DNA of 64,000 nucleotides from Adhaeribacter_A terreus (GCF_042657365.1 NZ_JBHSKT010000004.1:310001-374000), one strand, 5' to 3'; counted from the stretch's first letter, positions 44,158-52,011 are shown. The notes: generated by a model from the sequence alone, not told the origin. A program made the numbers and translations.

Positions 44158-45481
44158 TGCTTTTAATTTTCTTCATTTTCAGTTTTTCAGCTACAAACCA
44201 AATGCCTACGCAAGCCAGGAACAGATACAGCAAACCGGTATAAACCAGCGAAGTAGGCCCGGAACCAAACAGCAAATGACTGATGAACAACAATACAATT
44301 ACCAACCCGATCGCCGAAGTATAAAGCACCACGAAATATTTGGCCGGTCTGGCGAGTTTGCTTTGCTGGCGGTTCAGGTAAATGTAGTAGCCGGTTATGG
44401 ATAAAAACCCTGAGGTCAGGCCGAGCAGCACATAAAGGATCTTCATAGGCAGGCCCGCAAAATCGCCGAAATGAAGGGCTTCCTGCACATAAAACAGTTT
44501 ATCAGTTGCTTTTTGCTGGCGTATGTCGTACTGAAAACGGGTTTCTAAAGTGGTTTTATCCAGCACCAGCACCTGCGTATTGCGTTCGTAAACCTGGCCC
44601 GGAATATTGCCACGAAATGAAATGGTATTTTCGCCTTTGGCAGAGAAATTCAAAACCGCCGGTATCATTTCCGGAAAAACCTGGGTGGCCCTTTTCAGCG
44701 CAGCATCGTAATCTACGGTTTGTACCACATCAGCTTCCGGCGTAATTATTTTTTTGGCTTCGTAACGGTTCGGGTTTTTAATATCCAGCCATTTCATGTA
44801 ATAGCTTTGCATTCCTATCCAGGCGCCCGTTACGGCAATCATCAGGTTAAAGAACAGCGAAAGCACCCCGATCATTTTATGCCAGTCGGCAAAAAGCTGG
44901 CGCAGGTTTTTGGTGCGGATTGCCGTGAAAGCCGCTTGCTTCAGGAACTTCCCATAAATTAAAAACCCGAGTACCGTTACAATGAAAAAAGCAATTCCGA
45001 AAATACCCGCCGCCGGCCGGCCCCAGTAGTTATCATAAAACCGCACGTGCAGATTTCGGATGAAAAACGATACCGTTTTATAGTAATCACGGCTGCCTAA
45101 AAACTGGCCGGTGTAGGGGTTTACAAAATATTGCCGCGCGTTATTCGCAAAAGCTTTGTCTATAATATTTGCGCCGTTTTCACTTCCCACAAACACGTGC
45201 GCCATTATTGCGTCGGTTTCGGTGCGCGGAAGTTCAATGCTGCTAATGCTGGCTTCGGGCTGACTTTTACGGATTTCGGCCTGCAAAATGGCAATGAGTT
45301 CGTTATACGGTTTGCGCTCGCCGGTAACTTCCACTTTCAGCAAGCGCCGGTCGGCCAGCGTATCTATTTCTTCTTTAAAAACCGCCGCCGCGCCCGTTAT
45401 GCTCAGAAACGCAATAAAAATACCGGTGTACAAGCCCAGCCACGAATGAATTTTCCAGAGCGTTTTGTTTGATATGGCCAT
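44120..45481 (-). CDS. PepSY-associated membrane protein (probable ferric-siderophore reductase type)
   Basis: A 453-residue inner-membrane protein. The N-terminal LWKIHSWLGLYTGIFIAFLSITGAAAVFKEEID is the hallmark of PepSY-TM proteins; a periplasmic PepSY region follows, then helices at ~160-180, ~205-225, ~350-375, ~385-405 and ~415-435. Proteins of this family beside siderophore receptors are thought to help reduce or release iron from siderophores in the periplasm. The gene follows the receptor by 52 bp, with an attenuator-like hairpin between. His residues in helices 1 (H12) and 3 could bind haem, but this is unproven. Confidence 0.85.
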   Translation of the reverse strand: MAISNKTLWKIHSWLGLYTGIFIAFLSITGAAAVFKEEIDTLADRRLLKVEVTGERKPYNELIAILQAEIRKSQPEASISSIELPRTETDAIMAHVFVGSENGANIIDKAFANNARQYFVNPYTGQFLGSRDYYKTVSFFIRNLHVRFYDNYWGRPAAGIFGIAFFIVTVLGFLIYGKFLKQAAFTAIRTKNLRQLFADWHKMIGVLSLFFNLMIAVTGAWIGMQSYYMKWLDIKNPNRYEAKKIITPEADVVQTVDYDAALKRATQVFPEMIPAVLNFSAKGENTISFRGNIPGQVYERNTQVLVLDKTTLETRFQYDIRQQKATDKLFYVQEALHFGDFAGLPMKILYVLLGLTSGFLSITGYYIYLNRQQSKLARPAKYFVVLYTSAIGLVIVLLFISHLLFGSGPTSLVYTGLLYLFLACVGIWFVAEKLKMKKIKSNGRKEKNEKVRA

Positions 45482-45487
45482 AAATAG

Positions 45488-45519
45488 AAAAACTCCGGCT
45501 CCCTTTCAGGAACCGGAGA
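45488..45519 (-). terminator. hairpin between siderophore receptor and PepSY genes
   Basis: Arms CTCCGGCTCCC (45493-45503) and GGAACCGGAG (45509-45518), imperfect; on the minus strand it is followed by five T. Probably a partial terminator that lowers expression of the downstream genes. Confidence 0.65.
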
Positions 45520-45533
45520 AATTAGGATCTGAA

Positions 45534-48059
45534 TTAAAATGTATAAGCTACCGACATTAAATAGTGGCGCGGCGCACCCGGGAATAAACGTGTGTAGCCA
45601 TAACCGCCGGTCCAGTGGGTTTCGTTGGTAAGGTTGTTAACTTTCAGCGAGATCTGGAATTTGTTGATGTTGTAGAACAAAGCCGCATCGAACAGGGTGT
45701 AAGCCGGAAGTTTCAGGCCCAATTCGTTGCCGTTGTCGTCGGTTAAGAATGTATCGAAGGTGTTCCGGATGCCTGTAAAGTTGCTTCCTACGCCAAATCC
45801 CAGCCCGTGCAGTGCGCCTTTGGCAATGGAATAACGCACCCACATACCGCCCGAATGTTTCGGAGCATTTTCTTTTATGCGGCCAATCTCTTTCTCGTCG
45901 GCGCTTTTGGTAATTTCGGTATGGTTGAACGCATAATTGGCTGTAACCGAAAGATTGGGCAGAATATTACCGGTAAGGTCAAGTTCCGCGCCACGCGCCC
46001 GTTCCTGACCACGTTGCTCCAGCAGATCCGGATTATCGGAATTTCTGGCATTTATCAGAATGTTGTTCTGCTCTATCTGGTAAACCGCCAGGTTAGCCGT
46101 TAAGCGCTGGTCGAACCACTCGGTCTTGAAACCACCTTCTATCATGTTGCTGGTTAACGGATCGAACGGACCGCCAAATCTTTCCGGATCGCCCAAGGTG
46201 CCGGCGCTTTGCGGCTGATAACCCTGCGCATAAGTGGCGTACGCATTAATGTTGTTATTTATGCCGTAAACCAAACCAAGGCGCGGAATAAGAGCCGATT
46301 GCGTTACTTTTTCTTCGTTATCTTTCTTATAGTTCAGGTAATCGTAATAGAATTCCTGGCGCAGACCGAGCAATACTTGCAGCTTTCCTAACTTCACCTG
46401 GTCTTGCAGATAAATTGCGTTGGAATAATATTTAGAAGTGGCAATGTTAGAGCTGGTCATGAAATAGTCGCTGGTGTTGGCTACCGAATAATCAGGATTG
46501 GTCAAATCGAAGTGCGGAATATTCGGAACCGGGTTGCCGTTTTTATCCAGCAGGTATTTTGCTTTATCGGCCGGTTTATACGTATTTATCACGCCGTTAT
46601 TGGCTGCGTTGCGGTAACCGCGCGCATTCTGGCTCGAGCCGCCAACCGGAATAACTTTCTGCTGATAATCGTAGCCGCCCACTAATTTATGTTCCAGGAA
46701 ACCGGTTTCGAAATTGTAAACCAGGTACGCGGCCACGTTATCGTTAAAGGTTTGCTGCATGCGGCGGATCGTTTGCATTTCCATCAAGGTCGGGATCTGG
46801 TTGCCATCGCCGTCCACGGCAAAGTTGTTCGAAGTGCGGTGCTCCATTAGATCTTCTTTGCCGGTAAATTTCATGTATGAAGCATTAAAGGAAAGCTGGC
46901 TGGTAAACTGGTGGCTCAACGAGGAAGTTACGTACAGATAATCTTCGTTCAGGTAATCGTTTCCGCGGGCAATGGCAAAATTGGTTGGCGTAGAATACAG
47001 GCTGGTTCCGGCGGCCGCACCAAAAATAGGTTGACCGCGGTCCAGTTTGCTATGGTTGGCGCTATACACCATATCGAAGTTCACGCGGGTTTTAGCTGTA
47101 GGCAGAAACGAAATGGAAGGCGCGATCATAAAAGCTTCCATGCCCTGCAGATTGCGGTAGGTTTCGGTGTTTTCGTAGCCTAAGTTCAGGCGGTAAAGCA
47201 AGGATTTATCTTCGTTCATCGGGCCGGTAAAATCGGCCACGGCGCGGTAGGTATTAAAGCTTCCCACGGTAAACCCAATGGACTGACGGCTGATATCGAG
47301 TGGTTTTTTGGTTACGCGGTTAATGGTTCCGCCCGGATCGGTATTACCGAAAAGTGCCGAAGCCGGACCTTTAATCACTTCAATTCTTTCCAGGTTATTG
47401 GTTAACGGCTGGCCCCAGAAACCCTTGGAAACCCGCAGACCATTCAGCAATTGGTTAGAACCCGAACGGAAACCACGCAAGGTAAAATCGTCGTAGCTCG
47501 AAAACTGGTTTACGCCGCTGATATTTTTCACCACATCACCCGTCCGGAAAGCTTGCTGATCCTGCATTACTTCTTTGGTAACGTAGCTGATAGCCTGCGG
47601 CACATCTTTTAAAGCCGTAGCGGTACGGGTTCCCAGAAAGGAAATGTCGTTTTTATAAGTTACTTCCTTACGGCCGGTAATTTCTACGGCCTGCAGGCTG
47701 GTGGTCTTTTCTTTGCCGGTAAGTTTTACCTGCAGCACTTCCTGCGCCGTTACCATAATTTCCTGTTTCACAACTTCGGTGGTAAGTCCGCTCAAGATCA
47801 GGGTTTGTACGCCGGCCGGCACGTTTTCAATTTTGAAGTTTCCTTTTTCGTCGGTAGTAGTTCCTAAAGTGGTGTTCAGAATGGCCACGCTTACAAAACC
47901 AAGCGGCTCATTGTTGCTGTTCACCGCCTGGCCTTGTACGATTCCGGTGGAAGTCTGTGCGAAAGCAGCAACGTTAAAGAAGATCATGAGCAACCCGAAC
48001 AGTACAGCTTTCAGGTTGATTTTCTGATTGTTGAATAAAGTTTGGTAGCGGTTTAGCAT
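45534..48059 (-). CDS. TonB-dependent siderophore receptor
   Basis: Outer-membrane receptor of 841 residues. Signal region (residues ~15-34, ending AFAQT), CarboxypepD_reg-like domain (~38-115), plug domain (~130-250; DVPQAISYVTKEVMQDQQAFRTGDVVKNISGV and RIEVIKGPASALFGNTDPGGTINRVTKKP) and a barrel ending in the typical terminal aromatic (YLMSVAYTF). The plug pattern is that of hydroxamate/citrate siderophore receptors of the FhuA/FecA type; the exact ligand is not predictable. First gene of an operon with a PepSY protein and a small membrane protein, with a candidate iron-regulatory dyad 48 bp upstream. Confidence 0.92.
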   Translation of the reverse strand: MLNRYQTLFNNQKINLKAVLFGLLMIFFNVAAFAQTSTGIVQGQAVNSNNEPLGFVSVAILNTTLGTTTDEKGNFKIENVPAGVQTLILSGLTTEVVKQEIMVTAQEVLQVKLTGKEKTTSLQAVEITGRKEVTYKNDISFLGTRTATALKDVPQAISYVTKEVMQDQQAFRTGDVVKNISGVNQFSSYDDFTLRGFRSGSNQLLNGLRVSKGFWGQPLTNNLERIEVIKGPASALFGNTDPGGTINRVTKKPLDISRQSIGFTVGSFNTYRAVADFTGPMNEDKSLLYRLNLGYENTETYRNLQGMEAFMIAPSISFLPTAKTRVNFDMVYSANHSKLDRGQPIFGAAAGTSLYSTPTNFAIARGNDYLNEDYLYVTSSLSHQFTSQLSFNASYMKFTGKEDLMEHRTSNNFAVDGDGNQIPTLMEMQTIRRMQQTFNDNVAAYLVYNFETGFLEHKLVGGYDYQQKVIPVGGSSQNARGYRNAANNGVINTYKPADKAKYLLDKNGNPVPNIPHFDLTNPDYSVANTSDYFMTSSNIATSKYYSNAIYLQDQVKLGKLQVLLGLRQEFYYDYLNYKKDNEEKVTQSALIPRLGLVYGINNNINAYATYAQGYQPQSAGTLGDPERFGGPFDPLTSNMIEGGFKTEWFDQRLTANLAVYQIEQNNILINARNSDNPDLLEQRGQERARGAELDLTGNILPNLSVTANYAFNHTEITKSADEKEIGRIKENAPKHSGGMWVRYSIAKGALHGLGFGVGSNFTGIRNTFDTFLTDDNGNELGLKLPAYTLFDAALFYNINKFQISLKVNNLTNETHWTGGYGYTRLFPGAPRHYLMSVAYTF

Positions 48060-48106
48060 AGGTTATTTTTAGGGTAACTGATTAAATTCCGGCACAAGGT
48101 TAAGCA

Positions 48107-48129
48107 CTATTTAGACTTAATCCAAATAA
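48107..48129. promoter_or_regulatory. candidate iron-responsive operator
   Basis: Imperfect dyad CTATTTAGA-N5-TCCAAATAA (half-sites 9 bp, 7-8 matching when folded), 48 bp upstream of the siderophore receptor start. The form resembles TTATTTAGA-type iron boxes reported in Bacteroidota. Whether Fur or a DtxR-type regulator binds is not decidable. Confidence 0.5.
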
Positions 48130-48213
48130 AAATAACCTTATTTGGTTAGCAACAGGTGTATTTACGGCCTCAGATTTTTAAGATTTTATTTGAAATCCGG
48201 CAAATTCGGCGTT

Positions 48214-48244
48214 ACTTTTTAGGCACAAAACCCTAGCGTTTTTT
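48214..48244 (-). repeat. S30 element copy next to the MFS start codon
   Basis: Minus-oriented: core AAAACGCTAGGGTTTT, tail GTGCCTAAAAAGTA. Ends two bases before the MFS ATG, so it covers the ribosome-binding region. Confidence 0.8.
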
Positions 48245-48246
48245 CC

Positions 48247-49476
48247 ATGTCCGAAACTCTGAAAACCAACCGTTCTGTGGTGCTCAACACAGCCGTAATT
48301 GTAGCTGCATTGGGCTATTTCGTAGATATTTACGACTTAGTTCTATTCAGCATTGTGCGCGTACAAAGCCTTACAGATCTGGGAATTTCCACGGCCGATA
48401 ATTTAGACAAAGGCGTTCTGCTGCTGAATATGCAAATGGCCGGAATGCTGATAGGCGGAATTTTGTGGGGAATTCTAGGCGATAAACGCGGAAGATTAAC
48501 GGTACTTTTCGGTTCTATCCTGCTTTATTCACTGGCCAACATTGCGAACGGGTTTGTGCAGAATATTGAGCAGTACGCGTTTTTAAGATTTATTGCCGGT
48601 GTAGGTCTGGCCGGCGAATTGGGCGCGGGCGTAACGCTGGTTTCGGAAGTGCTGCCGAAGGAAAAACGCGGCCTGGGAACGATGATCGTAGCAACCGTGG
48701 GCGTTTCCGGGGCGTTGCTGGCTTTTTGGGTGGGCGACTTTTTTGGCTGGCGGAACGCGTATTTTATTGGCGGCGGCCTGGGTTTGCTGCTCTTGTTTCT
48801 GCGGGTGAGCGTTTACGAAAGCGGCATGTTCAAGAACCTGAAAGAAGCGAGCGTAAGCCGCGGCGATTTCTTCAGTTTGTTCACCAACGGGCCGCGTTTC
48901 AAAAAATACCTGATGTGCATTCTGGTGGGCGTGCCGCTTTGGTACGTGATCGGGATCTTAATTACGTTCTCCCCGGAATTTGGCAGAAGTCTGGGTGTGC
49001 AAGGCGAAGTTTCGGCGGGAAAAGCGGTTTTCTACTCGTATTTCGGTTTGATCTTCGGCGATTTTCTGAGCGGTTATTTAAGCCAGTTGCTCAAAAGCCG
49101 CAACAAAGTAATGGTCATTTTCCTGCTTTCCAGCGCCACCATGATCGCGGTTTATTTCCTGAGCAAAGACGTTTCGCTGCCCATTTTCTACTTTATTTGT
49201 TTCGGATTGGGCATTACGTCGGGTTTCTGGGCGGTTTTCGTTACCATTGCCGCCGAACAATTCGGTACCAACTTACGCGCCACCGTGGCCACCACCGTTC
49301 CGAATTTTGTGCGCGGCTCGGTGGTACCCATGACGCTGGCTTTCACTTCCATGAAAAGCAGTTTCGGGTTGCAGACCAGCGCCATTATTCTGGCTGCTGT
49401 AACCATTATCCTGGCGCTGTATTCGGTTAGTCAGCTGAAAGAAAGCTTCGGCAAGGACCTGGATTATTACGAATAG
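48247..49476 (+). CDS. MFS transporter
   Basis: A 409-residue inner-membrane transporter with twelve predicted helices. The loop 2-3 signature is GDKRGR, and helix 4-5 has FLRFIAGVGLAGELGAGVTLVSEVLPKEKRG, the pattern of metabolite:H+ symporters in the sugar/aromatic acid porter branches. The first helix carries DIYD, also typical of that group. Substrate unknown. It is divergent from the siderophore receptor and its start directly abuts an S30 copy; no Shine-Dalgarno is seen. A role in siderophore export or import is possible from position but not supported by sequence. Confidence 0.88.
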   Translation: MSETLKTNRSVVLNTAVIVAALGYFVDIYDLVLFSIVRVQSLTDLGISTADNLDKGVLLLNMQMAGMLIGGILWGILGDKRGRLTVLFGSILLYSLANIANGFVQNIEQYAFLRFIAGVGLAGELGAGVTLVSEVLPKEKRGLGTMIVATVGVSGALLAFWVGDFFGWRNAYFIGGGLGLLLLFLRVSVYESGMFKNLKEASVSRGDFFSLFTNGPRFKKYLMCILVGVPLWYVIGILITFSPEFGRSLGVQGEVSAGKAVFYSYFGLIFGDFLSGYLSQLLKSRNKVMVIFLLSSATMIAVYFLSKDVSLPIFYFICFGLGITSGFWAVFVTIAAEQFGTNLRATVATTVPNFVRGSVVPMTLAFTSMKSSFGLQTSAIILAAVTIILALYSVSQLKESFGKDLDYYE

Positions 49477-49523
49477 GAATTTTTCCGGCCTAAAATTGTT
49501 CAGGAGTTGATTAAACCAATTTG

Positions 49524-49531
49524 TAATTTTG
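49524..49531 (+). promoter_or_regulatory. -7 box placing the DUF4286 mRNA start at or near the ATG
   Basis: TAATTTTG ends 4 bp before the ATG at 49536, so transcription would start within a few bases of the start codon, implying a leaderless or nearly leaderless mRNA. No TTTG lies at the standard -33 distance. Confidence 0.4.
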
Positions 49532-49535
49532 CAGC

Positions 49536-49841
49536 ATGATCATATACAACGTAACTGTAAGCATAGATAACCGCGTGGCCGAAGAATGGCTGCAGTGGAT
49601 GAAAGAAGTACATATTCCGGAAGTAATGGCTACCACGTATTTCGTTAAAAACCAGATTGCCCGGGTTATGGAAGACGAAGACCACGGCGGCACCACCTAC
49701 GCCATTCAATACACCGCCCGCAACATGAACGACCTCATGGAATACCAGCGCAACCACGCCCCGGCGCTGCAAGCCAAACATTCCGAGCGCTACAAAGACC
49801 AATACGTAGCTTTCCGGACAGTGCTGGAAGTTATTGAATAA
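49536..49841 (+). CDS. DUF4286 family protein
   Basis: A 101-residue soluble protein of a family common in Bacteroidota and of unknown function. The sequence MIIYNVTVSIDNRVAEEWLQWMKEVHIPEVMATTYF is typical; the fold is predicted to be a ferredoxin-like alpha/beta dimer of the dimeric alpha-beta barrel type. Conserved His and aromatic residues (HIPEV, YAIQY) are present. It has no signal peptide. It lies 59 bp after the MFS gene on the same strand. Confidence 0.85.
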   Translation: MIIYNVTVSIDNRVAEEWLQWMKEVHIPEVMATTYFVKNQIARVMEDEDHGGTTYAIQYTARNMNDLMEYQRNHAPALQAKHSERYKDQYVAFRTVLEVIE

Positions 49842-49858
49842 CTTTATATGTGAAAGAA

Positions 49859-50041
49859 AAGTCCCCCTTCGGAGGGAGTTGGGAGAGGACCACATTATTG
49901 CGTCATCCCGACGACAGGAGGGATCTTATCAAGTTAGAAGTAGCTTTTATTCTGGCTCTACTACCTACTTCAAGAGATTTCTCCTTACGTCGAAATGACA
50001 AAACGTAAAATTCTCCTCCTAACCCCTCCAAAGGGGGACTT
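49859..50041. repeat. nested inverted repeats (outer CCCCC-type, inner GTCATCCCGA-type)
   Basis: The outer arms (49859-49889 and 50011-50041) begin AAGTCCCCCTTCGGAGGGAG and its inverse; the inner arms (49901-49927 and 49972-50005) are of the GTCATCCCGA family. The same nesting order recurs at 54361-54632. Confidence 0.75.
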
Positions 50042-50061
50042 ACTTCAAGTCTGAAACCTCA

Positions 50062-50091
50062 AAAACGGTATGCTTTTTACCTAAAAAACCC
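50062..50091 (+). repeat. S30 element copy, left arm around a terminator
   Basis: Core AAAACGGTATGCTTTT, tail TACCTAAAAAACC. Paired with an inverted copy at 50111 on the other side of a hairpin. Confidence 0.8.
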
Positions 50092-50112
50092 CGAAGCAGC
50101 TTCGGGGTTTTA
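50083..50112. terminator. bidirectional terminator flanked by inverted S30 copies
   Basis: Arms AAACCCCGAA (50086-50095) and TTCGGGGTTT (50101-50110), loop GCAGC. A-runs and T-runs on both sides. Confidence 0.85.
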
Positions 50113-50140
50113 CTTTTTCAGGCGTTTTGCCTACCATTAT
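50111..50140 (-). repeat. S30 element copy, right arm
   Basis: Minus-oriented: core variant ATAATGGTAGGCAAAA, tail CGCCTGAAAAAGTA. Confidence 0.7.
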
Positions 50141-50167
50141 ATGCGTATTATTTCATAAAGAAGTATC

Positions 50168-50302
50168 CATTGCCGTGTGCTTTAGCTGACGGTTTTAGCA
50201 TCTGATCTTTTGGGCTTTAGCCTAAACTTTTATGGAAGATTAATTTATGCTAAAGCCACGCATGTTTCGTCTGCAATCCGTCAGCTAAAGCAGACGGCAA
50301 TG
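50168..50302. repeat. inverted repeat with CATTGCCGT arms
   Basis: Arms 50168-50192 and 50278-50302 are 25 bp long, inverted and nearly identical (CATTGCCGT, one variable stretch, TTTAGCTGACGG). An inner pair of TTTAGCAT/ATGCTAAA lies inside. A single arm of the same family occurs at 61393-61417. Confidence 0.85.
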
Positions 50303-50332
50303 AAAAGAAAATTGTGAAATTAGATCAGCCCC

Positions 50333-50362
50333 GACTTTTTCAGCTGTTTTGACTACCGTTAT
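50333..50362 (-). repeat. S30 element copy forming the GNAT gene's 3' end
   Basis: Minus-oriented: core variant ATAACGGTAGTCAAAA, tail CAGCTGAAAAAGTC. It encodes the last residues YNGSQNS and the TGA stop. Confidence 0.75.
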
Positions 50363-50828
50363 ATTCGTGCAGTTCTTTTTCCGACATCCGGCAGTTTATC
50401 CATTCCGGGTCGAGGTTGGCTTTGGCTCTTTCGTAGAATTTTATGGCCGGTTCGTTCCATTCCAAAACCTGCCAGGCAAAACGTTTCGCGCCCAGTTCTT
50501 CCGCCTTTTTCGCTACCGCATCGAAGAGCTTTTTACCAACACCAAAGCGCCGGTATTTTTCTGTGACCACCAGGTCTTCGAGGTAAATGGTTTTGCCTTT
50601 CCAGGTAGAGTACGCCGTGAAATAAATAGCAATGCCAATAATGCCGTCGTCCGAAGTTTCCGCTACAAAAAACTGAAAGATCGGGTTCTTCCCGAAACCA
50701 TCTTCCCGCATCATGTCCAGGGTATTGGTTACTTCCTGCGGCGCTTTTTCGTATTCGGCCAGTTCCTGAATTAAGGCCAGCGTTTGGGGCAGGTCGGTTT
50801 CTTTTCCTTCACGGACGGTGATGTTCAT
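50340..50828 (-). CDS. GNAT family N-acetyltransferase
   Basis: Acetyl-CoA-dependent acetyltransferase of 162 residues. The ATG at 50828 (MNITVREGKETDLPQTLALIQEL) is the natural GNAT start; the frame is open for 53 codons upstream through an S30 copy and the end of the next gene, which is not credible as protein. The CoA-binding motif is YLEDLVVTEKYRRFGVGKKL (R-x-x-G-x-G), followed by WNEPAIKFYERAKA. The YLEDL pattern and length resemble diamine/spermidine acetyltransferases, but the substrate is uncertain. The last residues (YNGSQNS) and the stop lie inside an S30 copy. Confidence 0.88.
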   Translation of the reverse strand: MNITVREGKETDLPQTLALIQELAEYEKAPQEVTNTLDMMREDGFGKNPIFQFFVAETSDDGIIGIAIYFTAYSTWKGKTIYLEDLVVTEKYRRFGVGKKLFDAVAKKAEELGAKRFAWQVLEWNEPAIKFYERAKANLDPEWINCRMSEKELHEYNGSQNS

Positions 50829-50848
50829 TTGGTTAATGATTAATGATG

Positions 50849-50878
50849 AAAACGCTAGGATTTTGGGGTGAAAAAGTA
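50849..50878 (+). repeat. S30 element copy
   Basis: Core AAAACGCTAGGATTTT, tail GGGGTGAAAAAGTA. Between AraC and GNAT genes, 21 bp upstream of the GNAT start and inverted relative to the AraC gene. Confidence 0.75.
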
Positions 50879-50937
50879 AAGGTAAGGAAAACATATTGCT
50901 CTTTTTCCCTCCAGCTGCTGTCCTCCAAACTAAAGCT

Positions 50938-51873
50938 TCACACTGCAAACTTGCTTGGCGAAACGCCTGTAATTTTCTTAAAACCATTACTGAAAGCGGC
51001 CAGATCGGTGAAGTTCAACTGAAAGGCAATTTCGCTCCAGCTCAGGTTTTGCTTTTTCAGTTCCAGCCCCTTTTCTATGCGCCGGCGGAACAGGTAATTG
51101 TATGGGCTCTGGCCGAAGCATTGCTTAAAGAGCCGGTAAAACCGGAATTCAGATAAGCAACATTCTTCAGCCACCTGGCCAATGTTAATTTCCGCAAAAA
51201 TGCTATCGTCCAGAATCTCTTTTCCCCTGAGCAAGCGCTGAAACAATTCCTGCCGGGTACTGAGCTTTGTTGCCTCCAGCTTGTAATAAGAACTGATCAT
51301 ATCCAGGTTTTCACGGATCAGCATAGACGCAACTTCGAAGAGCATTTCTATGGGTGGTGCTTCGATCTGGTGAGTGGAAGTAAAATAATGCAACTGTTTT
51401 AGAAAGTGCTGCAGATTTTCACTAGCCTTGGCTTCGCGCACAAGCAACTCCGGCGACAACAAATAACGGTTCACCTGATTTATTTCGTCCAGCGCATTTG
51501 GGCAAAGCACTTGCAGAAGCAGGTCGTTTAGCATTTCGGGCGCAATATTTACGCACATACCATGCGTAGTCTGGCCTTTTACAACGCCTATAACCTCGGG
51601 CAACGAATCGTTTACCAGCAAATATTTTTCGCCGGTAACTTCGTGCTTTTTCCCATTCATCCAATACGTTTCCTTGCCTTCCGGCACAAACTTTAAGCCC
51701 AGCCCGGGAGCAAGCCGCATTTCCGTTTCGAAGGAAGTAAAACAGGAACTAACCAGGTAATTGGAAGACAATTTAGGAATAAGGCTGCGCGGTGTAGAAA
51801 TATCCATGTGCATTACATCGCATTTACTTGCGTAAACGGAAGTGGCAACTTCTGAAAGATTGGCTTGCTGCAT
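50938..51873 (-). CDS. AraC family transcriptional regulator
   Basis: A 311-residue DNA-binding regulator. The C-terminal ~100 residues hold two helix-turn-helix motifs (INIGQVAEECCLSEFRFYRLFKQCFGQSP and LSWSEIAFQLNFTDLAAFSNGFKKITGVSPSKF), typical of the AraC/XylS family. The N-terminal ~200 residues form a cupin-like sensing domain with no recognisable ligand motif. A TATATTTG box (51907-51900) lies 27 nt before the ATG. Targets are unknown; neighbours are a GNAT gene and a prolyl oligopeptidase, neither in an obvious operon with it. Confidence 0.9.
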   Translation of the reverse strand: MQQANLSEVATSVYASKCDVMHMDISTPRSLIPKLSSNYLVSSCFTSFETEMRLAPGLGLKFVPEGKETYWMNGKKHEVTGEKYLLVNDSLPEVIGVVKGQTTHGMCVNIAPEMLNDLLLQVLCPNALDEINQVNRYLLSPELLVREAKASENLQHFLKQLHYFTSTHQIEAPPIEMLFEVASMLIRENLDMISSYYKLEATKLSTRQELFQRLLRGKEILDDSIFAEINIGQVAEECCLSEFRFYRLFKQCFGQSPYNYLFRRRIEKGLELKKQNLSWSEIAFQLNFTDLAAFSNGFKKITGVSPSKFAV

Positions 51874-51899
51874 GGCGTTTCTTCAACCTGATTCCGGCA

Positions 51900-51907
51900 C
51901 AAATATA
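51900..51907 (-). promoter_or_regulatory. candidate -7 box for the AraC-type gene
   Basis: TATATTTG on the minus strand; a TTG lies 17 nt further upstream, slightly closer than the usual 19-21 nt. Confidence 0.4.
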
Positions 51908-51980
51908 TGGAAAGCAAATATTTACAACACTCCTTTGTTCCGGAAAAATATTCAGCGTTCGTTGATCTTAATAAGCGGGC

Positions 51981-52009
51981 ACTTTTTTACCGCTAAACCC
52001 TACCGTTTT
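51981..52009 (-). repeat. S30 element copy
   Basis: Minus-oriented: core AAAACGGTAGGGTTTA, tail GCGGTAAAAAAGT. It follows the prolyl oligopeptidase terminator. Confidence 0.75.
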
Positions 52010-52011
52010 CC

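Larger units (their letters stand above)
49842..50339. other. repeat-only spacer between the DUF4286 and GNAT genes
   Basis: About 500 bp with no gene. In order: nested inverted repeats (49859-50041), an S30 copy, a terminator, an inverted S30 copy, the ~135-bp CATTGCCGT inverted repeat, and a third S30 copy that extends into the GNAT gene. Confidence 0.8.

Noticed and set aside
50829..50987. N-terminal extension of the GNAT protein by 53 codons
   Set aside because: It overlaps the end of the AraC-type gene and an S30 copy; the GNAT domain begins naturally at the ATG at 50828.
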